This document shows, piece by piece, positions 5,925 through 12,390 of a stretch of 15,654 bases of DNA. A program made the position numbers and the translations under genes. The stretch is from positions 1 to 15,654 of the forward strand of contig JAQTSL010000046.1 in assembly GCA_028711355.1 (NCBI GenBank), written 5' to 3'. How positions within the stretch are numbered: position 1 is the first letter of the stretch; the number at the start of each line of letters is the position of its first letter. This DNA comes from Rhodoferax sp. (GTDB lineage Bacteria; Pseudomonadota; Gammaproteobacteria; Burkholderiales; Burkholderiaceae_C). Below the pieces are notes generated by a model that was given only the letters and a program-made list of their open reading frames with translations, was not told the DNA's origin and did not search any database.

Positions 5925-7259
5925 ATGTCTAATACGATTCTTCAAAACATCCCCGTCGGCCAGAAGGTCGGGATCGCTTTTTCCGGTGGGCTTGACACCA
6001 GTGCGGCGCTGTTGTGGATGCGCCAAAAGGGCGCTATTCCGTTTGCCTACACCGCCCACCTGGGCCAGCCTGACGAGTCCAATTACGACGATATTCCCAA
6101 AAAAGCGCTGGAATACGGCGCTGAAAAGGCGCGGCTGATCGACTGCCGGCCGCAACTGGCCGCCGAAGGGCTGGCTGCACTACAGGCGGGAGCGTTTCAT
6201 ATCAGCACCGCCGGCGTCACCTACTTCAACACCACGCCGATTGGCCGCGCGGTGACCGGTACCATGCTGGTGGCGGCGATGAAACAAGACGACGTCAACA
6301 TCTGGGGCGACGGCAGCACCTTCAAGGGCAACGACATCGAACGTTTTTACCGCTACGGCCTGCTGACCAATCCCGGCCTCAAAATTTACAAACCCTGGCT
6401 CGACCAGGCGTTTATTGACGAACTCGGCGGCCGCGCTGAAATGAGCGCCTTTATGACCGCCAACGGCTTTGGCTACAAGATGAGCGCCGAAAAAGCCTAC
6501 AGTACCGACAGCAACATGCTGGGCGCCACGCATGAGGCCAAAGACCTGGAAAGCCTCAACACCGGCATCAAGATCGTCAACCCGATCATGGGCGTGCCGT
6601 TCTGGTGCGACGACTGCTTGGTCAAAGCCGAAGAAGTGAGCGTGCGCTTTGAAGAAGGCCGCCCGGTGGCGCTCAACGGCGTGGCATACCCCGATCTGGT
6701 CAGTCTGATCCTCGAAGCCAACCGCATCGGTGGCCGCCACGGGCTGGGCATGAGCGACCAGATCGAAAACCGCATCATTGAAGCCAAGAGCCGCGGCATC
6801 TACGAAGCCCCCGGCCTGGCGCTGCTGTTCATTGCTTACGAGCGGCTGGTGACCGGCATCCACAACGAAGACACGATCGAACAGTACCGCGACAACGGCC
6901 GCAAGCTCGGCCGTCTGCTGTACCAAGGGCGCTGGTTTGACAGCCAGGCCATCATGCTGCGCGAATGCGCCCAGCGCTGGGTGGCGCGCGCCGTGACCGG
7001 CAGCGTCACGCTGGAGCTGCGTCGGGGCAACGACTACAGCCTGCTCAACACCGAGTCACCCAACCTCACCTACGCGGCTGAGCGACTGAGCATGGAAAAG
7101 GTGGAAGACGCGCCGTTCAGTCCGGCCGACCGCATCGGCCAGCTCACCATGCGCAACCTGGACATCACCGACACCCGTGCCAAGCTGGGCATCTACGCCA
7201 GCGCCGGCCTGCTGGAACTGGGCCAAGGTGCTGACTTCATGAAGCTGGGCAAATCTTGA
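5925..7259 (+). CDS. argG: Argininosuccinate synthase ArgG
   Basis: ArgG joins citrulline and aspartate with ATP to form argininosuccinate, the seventh step of arginine synthesis, in the cytoplasm. The 444-residue protein matches the long E. coli-type class (447). The PP-loop nucleotide motif SGGLDTS is at residues 20-26, followed by WMRQKGAIPFAYTAHLGQPDE. TPIGRAVTG, WGDGSTFKGNDIERFYRYG and YSTDSNMLG segments follow in the usual order. The start is fixed by the AGAGG ribosome site 8 bases upstream, which lies inside a dispersed repeat. Composition is typical of the surrounding core genes. No other arginine gene is in the window. Confidence 0.98.
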   Translation: MSNTILQNIPVGQKVGIAFSGGLDTSAALLWMRQKGAIPFAYTAHLGQPDESNYDDIPKKALEYGAEKARLIDCRPQLAAEGLAALQAGAFHISTAGVTYFNTTPIGRAVTGTMLVAAMKQDDVNIWGDGSTFKGNDIERFYRYGLLTNPGLKIYKPWLDQAFIDELGGRAEMSAFMTANGFGYKMSAEKAYSTDSNMLGATHEAKDLESLNTGIKIVNPIMGVPFWCDDCLVKAEEVSVRFEEGRPVALNGVAYPDLVSLILEANRIGGRHGLGMSDQIENRIIEAKSRGIYEAPGLALLFIAYERLVTGIHNEDTIEQYRDNGRKLGRLLYQGRWFDSQAIMLRECAQRWVARAVTGSVTLELRRGNDYSLLNTESPNLTYAAERLSMEKVEDAPFSPADRIGQLTMRNLDITDTRAKLGIYASAGLLELGQGADFMKLGKS

Positions 7260-7313
7260 TGGCCTGATTGCAAGCTATGTCGCTATCATGTTGGGTGACG
7301 ATCCAGGCCCATC

Positions 7314-8372
7314 ATGCACAAGTCAACCCCGACCCGACCCGCTGCGACCGACTTGCAGTTCGCGGCGCTGAACGGTGGCAATCTACTGACGCAACTCACG
7401 CAAAAGGCCAATCACTTGCTCAAGCAGGGGGCGCTGCAGGCCGCCGAGCACAGCTACCTTGAAGTGCTGGAACTGGAGCCCGGCAACATCTATGCGTTGG
7501 TCGGACTCGCGCGCGCCGCCAGATTGCGCGGTGATCTGGCCGGAGCCGAGCAGTTTTACCAACAAAGTCTGGCCAAAGCACCTTACAACCGGTTTGCCAT
7601 GATCGGTCTGGCCGATTGCTACCTTGCCGACGGGCACCTAAGCAAAGCGCTGGCGCTGTGGAAAAAGTGCCTGTCGCTGGACGACAAAGATTTGGCGGTC
7701 CTCACGCGCATGGCCGACGCCTACCGCAAAGCCAAACGCTTCGAACCGGCCAGGCAAATGTATGACAGGGCCTTGGCGCTGGACGCGCATCATGTCTATG
7801 CGCTGATCGGGCTGGGCTACGTGTACTACGCGACCAAAGATTACCAGAACGCGCTGATCTGCTGGAATGCTGCCCACACAGCGCAGCCGGCACGTAGTGA
7901 TCTGCGATTGCTCACCAATCTAGGCAACTGTTACCGTAAATTGAATCAGTTTGAAGCCGCCATTGCTTACTTCGAGCAGGCGTTGGCGCTCGAAGACGGT
8001 AACTTTTACGCGCTGTTCGGACTGGCTGACAGTTACCGGGGGTTGCACCAATTGGATCAGTCACTGATTCACTGGGACGCGATCCTGACGCGCCAGCCAG
8101 CCAACAAAATTGTGTTGACGCGCGCGGCTGACGCATTGCGCCAACTGGGGCGCCTGGACCAGGCACAGGCCCGTTACCAACAGGCACTAGACATCGAGTT
8201 CGATTTTTTTGCGCTACTGGGCTTGGCCTTGGTGGCCAAGTTACAGGGGCGCTATGGGCCAGCGCTACGCCTGCTGACCCAGGTGCAAGAGCAAGAACCC
8301 GACAACCTGCGGGTACAAAGACTGATCGCTGAATGCCAACGGCAAGCGGCTGGCGCTGGCAACGGGCGCTAG
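7314..8372 (+). CDS. Tetratricopeptide repeat protein, nine TPR units
   Basis: This 352-residue protein is almost wholly made of 34-residue TPR helices, at about residues 24-57, 58-91, 92-125, 126-159, 160-193, 196-229, 230-263, 264-297 and 298-331. The central units alternate between two kinds. One has G-L-(A/G)-D/Y...A-L-x-x-W (92-125, 160-193, 230-263). The other has L-T-x-x-A-D-A/G-N-x-Y-R...A-x-x-x-Y/F-x-x-A-L (126-159, 194-229, 264-297), giving a 68-residue super-repeat. No signal peptide, membrane segment or catalytic domain is seen, so it is probably a cytoplasmic scaffold for protein-protein contacts. It stands alone, 54 bp after argG, with no strong ribosome site. The partner and pathway cannot be told from the sequence. 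Confidence 0.9.
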   Translation: MHKSTPTRPAATDLQFAALNGGNLLTQLTQKANHLLKQGALQAAEHSYLEVLELEPGNIYALVGLARAARLRGDLAGAEQFYQQSLAKAPYNRFAMIGLADCYLADGHLSKALALWKKCLSLDDKDLAVLTRMADAYRKAKRFEPARQMYDRALALDAHHVYALIGLGYVYYATKDYQNALICWNAAHTAQPARSDLRLLTNLGNCYRKLNQFEAAIAYFEQALALEDGNFYALFGLADSYRGLHQLDQSLIHWDAILTRQPANKIVLTRAADALRQLGRLDQAQARYQQALDIEFDFFALLGLALVAKLQGRYGPALRLLTQVQEQEPDNLRVQRLIAECQRQAAGAGNGR

Positions 8373-8400
8373 CGCATCCCGGCCGAAAAAGTTTGCAATT

Positions 8401-8435
8401 CGTTCAGCCGCGGTTCAGCCAGGCCGGCGCACACT
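8401..8435 (+). promoter_or_regulatory. PhoP-box-like direct repeat upstream of the glycine-zipper/PepSY/phoPQ operon
   Basis: CGTTCA (8401-8406) and GGTTCA (8412-8417) are direct hexamer repeats separated by 5 bp, the geometry of the enterobacterial PhoP box ((T/G)GTTTA-N5-(T/G)GTTTA). A weak -10-like CACACT (8430-8435) lies 12 bp further, the spacing reported for PhoP-activated promoters. The -10 match is poor, so only the repeat itself is solid; regulation by the downstream regulator is inference. Confidence 0.42.
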
Positions 8436-8468
8436 GCACTGCATCCCAACCCCAATAGGAGAAGTGCC

Positions 8469-9014
8469 ATGAAAAAAATTGTTATCACCAGCCTGCTCGC
8501 CAGCGCCCTGATCGGCGCTCACGCGCAAAGCTATACCGACAACGCCCGCGTGCGCAGCGCCGAGCCGGTGCTGGAAAATATCAGCGTACCGCGCGAGGAA
8601 TGCAGCAACCACTGGGTGCAGGAGCCGATGCGCCGCAGTGGCAGTGACCGAGGCGAGCGGCGCGACCGCAACTATGGCGGCGCCATCGTCGGCGGTCTGG
8701 CCGGCGGTGTCGTCGGCCACCAATTTGGCCAGGGCAGCGGCAAGGACGCCGCCACCGCGCTGGGCGTGGTGCTGGGCGCCATGGTCGGCGACCAGCACCA
8801 GAACCGCGCCGGCGGCGAGCGCTTTGATGAGCGCCCGGTTGAGGTCGCGCAGCGCCAGGTACGCAGTTGCCGTACCGTGTATGACTCGCAGTCGCGCATC
8901 ACCGGCTATCGCGTGGCCTACGAATACCGCGGTCAGCAGTACACCACCGTCACCCGCAATCACCCCGGCAACCAGTTGCTGGTACGGATCTCGGTGGACC
9001 CGATCGAGCAGTGA
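8469..9014 (+). CDS. Secreted glycine-zipper 2TM protein (SlyB/17-kDa antigen type)
   Basis: The 181-residue protein has an N-terminal signal peptide (MKKIVITSLLASALIGAHA, cleavage near 19/20) without a lipobox cysteine, so it is secreted but probably not lipidated. Residues about 69-107 are a glycine zipper: GGAIVGGLAGGVVGHQFG, a charged turn, then ALGVVLGAMVGD. This forms two short helices able to insert in the outer membrane. A charged C-terminal domain follows. Cys45 and Cys134 could form a disulfide. A strong ribosome site (taggag) precedes the ATG. It is the first gene of a run with pepSY and phoPQ-like genes. In enterobacteria the glycine-zipper protein SlyB is a PhoP target, which fits the context. 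The exact function is not established. Confidence 0.85.
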   Translation: MKKIVITSLLASALIGAHAQSYTDNARVRSAEPVLENISVPREECSNHWVQEPMRRSGSDRGERRDRNYGGAIVGGLAGGVVGHQFGQGSGKDAATALGVVLGAMVGDQHQNRAGGERFDERPVEVAQRQVRSCRTVYDSQSRITGYRVAYEYRGQQYTTVTRNHPGNQLLVRISVDPIEQ

Positions 9015-9057
9015 GCCGGGTAACATCGCTGGTGTCACCGTCGCTTAACTCGTCACC

Positions 9058-9294
9058 ATGAAATTTGCCCTGCCCTGCCTATTAGCGCTGTCACTCACGC
9101 TGACCCTGCCCGCGTGGGCCGACGTTAGCCGCAACCAAGCGGTAGAGATAGCCGTCAAGGCCAATGGTGGGCGCGTGTTGTCAGTCGAGCGCGCGCAGCG
9201 CGACGGTCAGGCGTTCTGGCGCGTCAAACTGCTCACGCCCCAAGGCGAAGTCAAGGTGGTGTGGATCTACGCTACCAGCGGCCAAACCCGTTGA
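9058..9294 (+). CDS. Small secreted PepSY-domain protein
   Basis: This 78-residue protein has a signal peptide (MKFALPCLLALSLTLTLPAWA, cleavage near 21/22) followed by one PepSY unit: AVEIAVKANGGRVLSVERAQ...WRVKLLTPQGEVKVVWIYATSG. PepSY domains occur in inhibitors of periplasmic proteases and as small periplasmic sensors or accessory proteins of two-component systems. The gene lies 43 bp after the glycine-zipper gene and 22 bp before the response regulator. Similar PepSY-regulator-kinase triplets are common in beta-proteobacteria. It may tune the adjacent sensor kinase, but this is inferred from position only. Confidence 0.87.
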   Translation: MKFALPCLLALSLTLTLPAWADVSRNQAVEIAVKANGGRVLSVERAQRDGQAFWRVKLLTPQGEVKVVWIYATSGQTR

Positions 9295-9316
9295 CGCCAG
9301 ACCCCGACCAGCCCCA

Positions 9317-9988
9317 ATGCGCCTGCTGCTGATTGAAGACGACGCGGTGCTGCGTCTGACGCTCAAGCGCCAACTGGAGGCCGACGGTTACCGGGTCGAT
9401 CATGCCGCCGACGGGCAAGACGGGCTGTTTCAGGCGCGTGAATACCCGCTCGACCTGGCCATCGTCGATCTCGGCCTGCCCAAACTCGGTGGCTTGCAGG
9501 TGGTGCAGTCGTTACGCGCCGACGGCAAAACCTTGCCGATCTTGATCCTGACCGCGCGCGGCAGTTGGCAAGACAAGGTGACCGGGCTGGAAGCTGGCGC
9601 TGACGATTACCTGGTCAAACCGTTTGAATACCCTGAGCTGGCGGCACGCGTCAAGGCGCTGCTGCGTCGCGCCTTGCAGTCGGCGTCCGAGCTGGTGCAA
9701 CTGGGGCCGTTGCGGGTTGATTTTTCTGCGCAGCGCGTGCTGCTGAACGAACAGCCGCTGGAACTGACCACCTATGAATACCGCTTGCTGGAACTGCTGA
9801 TCCGCCAGCGCAACCGCATCGTCAGCAAGCAAGAGCTGTCCGACTACCTGTACCCGCACGACGAAGACCGCGACAGCAATGTGCTAGAGGTGCTGATCGG
9901 ACGACTGCGGCGCAAACTTGACGCCACTGGAGCGCTGGCGCCGATTGAAACCGTGCGTGGCCGCGGTTACCGCTGGAAGCTGGCATGA
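9317..9988 (+). CDS. phoP: OmpR/PhoB-family response regulator, PhoP-like
   Basis: This 223-residue DNA-binding response regulator has a receiver domain with acidic pocket E7/D8/D9, phospho-acceptor D51 in AIVDLGLP, T79 in LTAR and K101 in KPF. A winged-helix effector domain (about 125-223) ends TVRGRGYRWKLA. The length equals E. coli PhoP (223), and distinctive PhoP blocks are conserved (AIVDLGLP; LPIL-LTAR-SWQDKV-L-AGADDY; RIVSKQEL...LYP), so PhoP orthology is favoured over a generic QseB/TctD type. ATG 9317 aligns with PhoP; upstream codons in frame are the shadow of pepSY. The stop overlaps the kinase start (ATGA), implying coupling. It probably controls its own operon through the repeat at 8401-8417. 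Confidence 0.9.
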   Translation: MRLLLIEDDAVLRLTLKRQLEADGYRVDHAADGQDGLFQAREYPLDLAIVDLGLPKLGGLQVVQSLRADGKTLPILILTARGSWQDKVTGLEAGADDYLVKPFEYPELAARVKALLRRALQSASELVQLGPLRVDFSAQRVLLNEQPLELTTYEYRLLELLIRQRNRIVSKQELSDYLYPHDEDRDSNVLEVLIGRLRRKLDATGALAPIETVRGRGYRWKLA

Positions 9989-11355
9989 GTGGGGGCGGGT
10001 CGATCCGCACGCGTCTGATCTGGGCCGCTGCCGTGGTGTTGCTGGTGTTCCTGGCGGGTGCTGGCTGGGTGGTTCAAAAAGCCCATGCCGACAGTGTGTT
10101 GACCCAGCACTATGCGCGCCTGCAAACCACCGTCTATCTGCTGATGGCGCAAGCTGAGCTCGACGCCAACGGCACGTTGGTGATGCCAACCACGCTGGCC
10201 GAACCCCGGTTGTCGCTGCCGGGCTCTGGCTTGTACGCGCGCATCACGCGCGCCGATCAGACCATGAATTGGCAGTCCGGTTCGGCGTTAGGCCAACGGC
10301 TGCCGTCCATCGGCGCGTTGCCACCCGGGCAATGGCGGCTTCAGGCCAACACCGTTGACGCGCCCGGCGCAAACTCTGCCGGCACGCACGCACTGTTATC
10401 GACCAGCCTGGGGGTGTTGTGGTCGGTTGGCGCACAGTCGGCGCCGCTGGTCTTTAGCGCGCTGGAAGACAAGGCCACGTTTGACCTGGAACTGCGGGCT
10501 TTCGAGCGCACGCTCTGGAGCTGGCTGTCCGCTACTGGCCTGGTCTTGCTGGCAACGCAGACCGCACTGCTGCATTGGGCCTTTCGCCCGCTGCAACAAA
10601 TGGCGCAAGAAGTTGCGCGGGTCGAACACGGGCAGCAACTGCAACTGCAAGGCCACTACCCGCTCGAGCTGGCTGGCCTGGCGCGCAACTTGAACTTGCT
10701 GATTGATCAGGAGCGCGGCCGCCAAACCCGCTACCGGCAAGCGCTGGACGACCTGGCGCACAGCCTGAAAACACCGCTGGCGGTGTTGCGCGCCACGCTA
10801 AGCGAACCGGCAGACCTGCCGCAGCGCGTCGCCGAGCAGGTGTGCCGCATGGACGACATCGTGGTGCATCAACTGGGCCGCGCCGGTGCCGCTGGCAGCG
10901 CGTTGTTTGCCCCGGCGCTGGCGCTGGCGCCGCTGCTGCAACGCATTCACGCCACGCTGGCCAAGGTTTACGCCGAGCGTCAGTTGCACTGGTCGCTCGA
11001 CTGCCCCGACACGCTAAGCTGGCGCATCGGCGAAGGTGACGCTTTTGAACTGTTGGGTAATCTGATGGACAACGCCGCCAAGTGGGCGCGCCAGCAAGCG
11101 ACGGTGACCCTCTGGATCGACGCTGCGCAAGGTCTTTGCATCCGGGTGCAGGACGATGGCCCGGGATTTGCCAACCCCCAGGTGATCGGCCAGCGCCGGG
11201 TGCGGCTGGACGAACAGACGCCCGGCCACGGTATCGGTCTGGCGGTGGTCAAAGACCTGGTGGACAGCCACGGAGGAACGCTGCGCGTGTCCAGGTCGCC
11301 GTTGGGGGGTGCGCAGGTGGACGTGGTGCTGCCCGGCAGCACGCCAATCACCTAA
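9985..11355 (+). CDS. phoQ: PhoQ-like sensor histidine kinase
   Basis: This 456-residue inner-membrane kinase has transmembrane segments near residues 12-30 and 178-197 flanking a periplasmic domain of about 145 residues. A HAMP-like linker starts FRPLQQMAQEVARVE. The H-box DDLAHSLKTPLAVL (His259) has the PhoQ-specific HSLKTPLAVL form. The N-box is ELLGNLMDNAAKWA (about 355-368), with G1 DDGPGF (390-395) and G2 GHGIGLAVVKDLVDSHGG (414-431). The linker and H-box closely resemble E. coli PhoQ. The periplasmic part lacks the run of acidic residues that binds Mg2+ and antimicrobial peptides in enterobacterial PhoQ, so the stimulus may differ. It is translationally coupled to phoP. The symbol reflects family resemblance, not proven orthology. 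Confidence 0.87.
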   Translation: MSGGGSIRTRLIWAAAVVLLVFLAGAGWVVQKAHADSVLTQHYARLQTTVYLLMAQAELDANGTLVMPTTLAEPRLSLPGSGLYARITRADQTMNWQSGSALGQRLPSIGALPPGQWRLQANTVDAPGANSAGTHALLSTSLGVLWSVGAQSAPLVFSALEDKATFDLELRAFERTLWSWLSATGLVLLATQTALLHWAFRPLQQMAQEVARVEHGQQLQLQGHYPLELAGLARNLNLLIDQERGRQTRYRQALDDLAHSLKTPLAVLRATLSEPADLPQRVAEQVCRMDDIVVHQLGRAGAAGSALFAPALALAPLLQRIHATLAKVYAERQLHWSLDCPDTLSWRIGEGDAFELLGNLMDNAAKWARQQATVTLWIDAAQGLCIRVQDDGPGFANPQVIGQRRVRLDEQTPGHGIGLAVVKDLVDSHGGTLRVSRSPLGGAQVDVVLPGSTPIT

Positions 11356-11361
11356 CGTTCA

Positions 11362-11604
11362 TGGCAACAAAGCCACCCCGAAACATGAAATACAGCTTAT
11401 TTCTTACAAACCGCAGAATTGCGGTCAGAGCCGTTGCGCTGCGCGGCCGGATCTGACCCCAATTCAGCTACCACCTACGCAGTCAATGCCGGAAGTATGA
11501 AAGATGGCTGTCACAAGCGGGCCACGACCGGCAATCCAGTGCAGTCCGGATTCACCGGGTACCGGGTCGTGGCCAGGTATGACAACCCGTTCTTTCACGT
11601 TAAC
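11362..11604. repeat. REPIN-like palindromic element, copy 2 (inverted relative to copy 1, interrupted)
   Basis: The core (11509-11584) is two REP-like units head to head: TGTCA...GGGCCACGACCGG...CCAGTG, then the inverted unit ending ACCGGGTCGTGGCC...TGACA. The outer flanks 11362-11389 and 11580-11604 match copy 1 in reverse orientation. About 112 bp not present in copy 1 (11391-11502) sits between the left flank and the core. The element fills the gap between phoQ and the ElyC-like gene and ends 15 bp before the latter's ATG. Confidence 0.78.
11391..11502. mobile_element. 112-bp insertion inside REPIN-like copy 2, with ATGAAA repeats at its ends
   Basis: ATGAAA occurs at 11385-11390 and again at 11497-11502. 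Removing one copy with the DNA between restores the continuous sequence seen in copy 1, so this looks like an insertion with target duplication or a repeat-mediated expansion. Inside is a 17-bp imperfect inverted repeat, GAATTGCGGTCAGAGCC (11416-11432) against 11449-11465 (15 of 17 pairs), with a 16-base G+C-rich loop. No coding capacity is evident. Confidence 0.55.
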
Positions 11605-11619
11605 AGACAATCTCGCATC

Positions 11620-12390
11620 ATGTTCGTCGCTTCGAAGCTCACCACGTTTCTGACGCAGCCCTTGGCATGGGTCGCTCTGCTGTTACTGATCACTCTGCTG
11701 CTGATCAAGTCGCGCCCAGCCTGGGCCGTGCGGCTGGGCAGCTTCACCTTGGCCGGGTTGCTGGTGCTGGGCTGGGAACCTCTGCCCGATGCGTTATTGC
11801 GCCAGTTGGAACAACGCTACCCACCGGTCGGGCGCCAGCAGATTGCCGCTCAAACCGTCGGCGTGGTGGTGCTGGGCGGCGCGCTGGAGTCGGCGTACGT
11901 CTGGTCGGTGCCAGGGCAAAGTGCGCTCAACGACGCGGCCGAGCGCCTGACCGAGGCGCTGGCGCTGTTACACCAGCAGCCGCAGCTCAAATTGCTGTTC
12001 ACCGGTGGCGAGGGCGAATTGCTTGGCAGCGACTTGACCGAGGCCGAGCGCGCCAGGCTATTTTTTGAAGCCCAGGGCGTGTTGCCAGCGCAAATCATCT
12101 ATGAAGCGGCGTCACGCACCACTTACGAAAACGCGCTGCTCAGCAAAACCGTGCCGGGTGTTGACGCCAGTCAGCCCTGGTTGCTGCTGACCAGCGCCAT
12201 GCATATGCCGCGCGCCATGGCGACATTCCGCAAGGTCGGCTGGAACGTGACCGCCTATCCGGTCGATTTTCGGGCGGGCATGCACACGCCTTGGGTGCAG
12301 TACAGCATGGATCAAGGCGTCAAGAAATGGCGCATGGCACTGCATGAGATCATTGGCCTGCTGGCCTACCGACTGTCCGGACGCGCCTGA
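11620..12390 (+). CDS. DUF218/YdcF family envelope protein, ElyC-like
   Basis: From ATG 11620 the protein has 256 residues, like E. coli ElyC (about 259). Two N-terminal membrane segments (about 15-30 and 36-53) are followed by a DUF218 domain: VGVVVLGGALES (about 80-91), LKLLFTGGEGE (about 123-133), SRTTYENA and LLLTSAMHMPRAMATFRKVGW (about 188-208). ElyC is needed for envelope integrity and peptidoglycan/undecaprenyl-lipid metabolism at low temperature; SanA and YdcF are other members. The frame is open to 11419, but that part runs through the REPIN-like element. No ribosome site is obvious. The 3' end overlaps the convergent transporter gene by 25 bp. Confidence 0.87.
   Translation: MFVASKLTTFLTQPLAWVALLLLITLLLIKSRPAWAVRLGSFTLAGLLVLGWEPLPDALLRQLEQRYPPVGRQQIAAQTVGVVVLGGALESAYVWSVPGQSALNDAAERLTEALALLHQQPQLKLLFTGGEGELLGSDLTEAERARLFFEAQGVLPAQIIYEAASRTTYENALLSKTVPGVDASQPWLLLTSAMHMPRAMATFRKVGWNVTAYPVDFRAGMHTPWVQYSMDQGVKKWRMALHEIIGLLAYRLSGRA

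Noticed and set aside
6180..6926. 248-codon open frame antisense to argG
   Set aside because: It is a by-product of strong G+C codon bias in argG; no start signal or recognisable domain.
7256..7314. Possible terminator or promoter after argG (GATGGCCTG/CAGGCCCATC inverted repeat)
   Set aside because: The arms are imperfect and 40 bases apart, with no T tract; -35/-10 spacings tried did not fit.
8469..9014. Lipoprotein assignment for the glycine-zipper protein
   Set aside because: No cysteine at the signal-peptide cleavage site; the first cysteine is residue 45.
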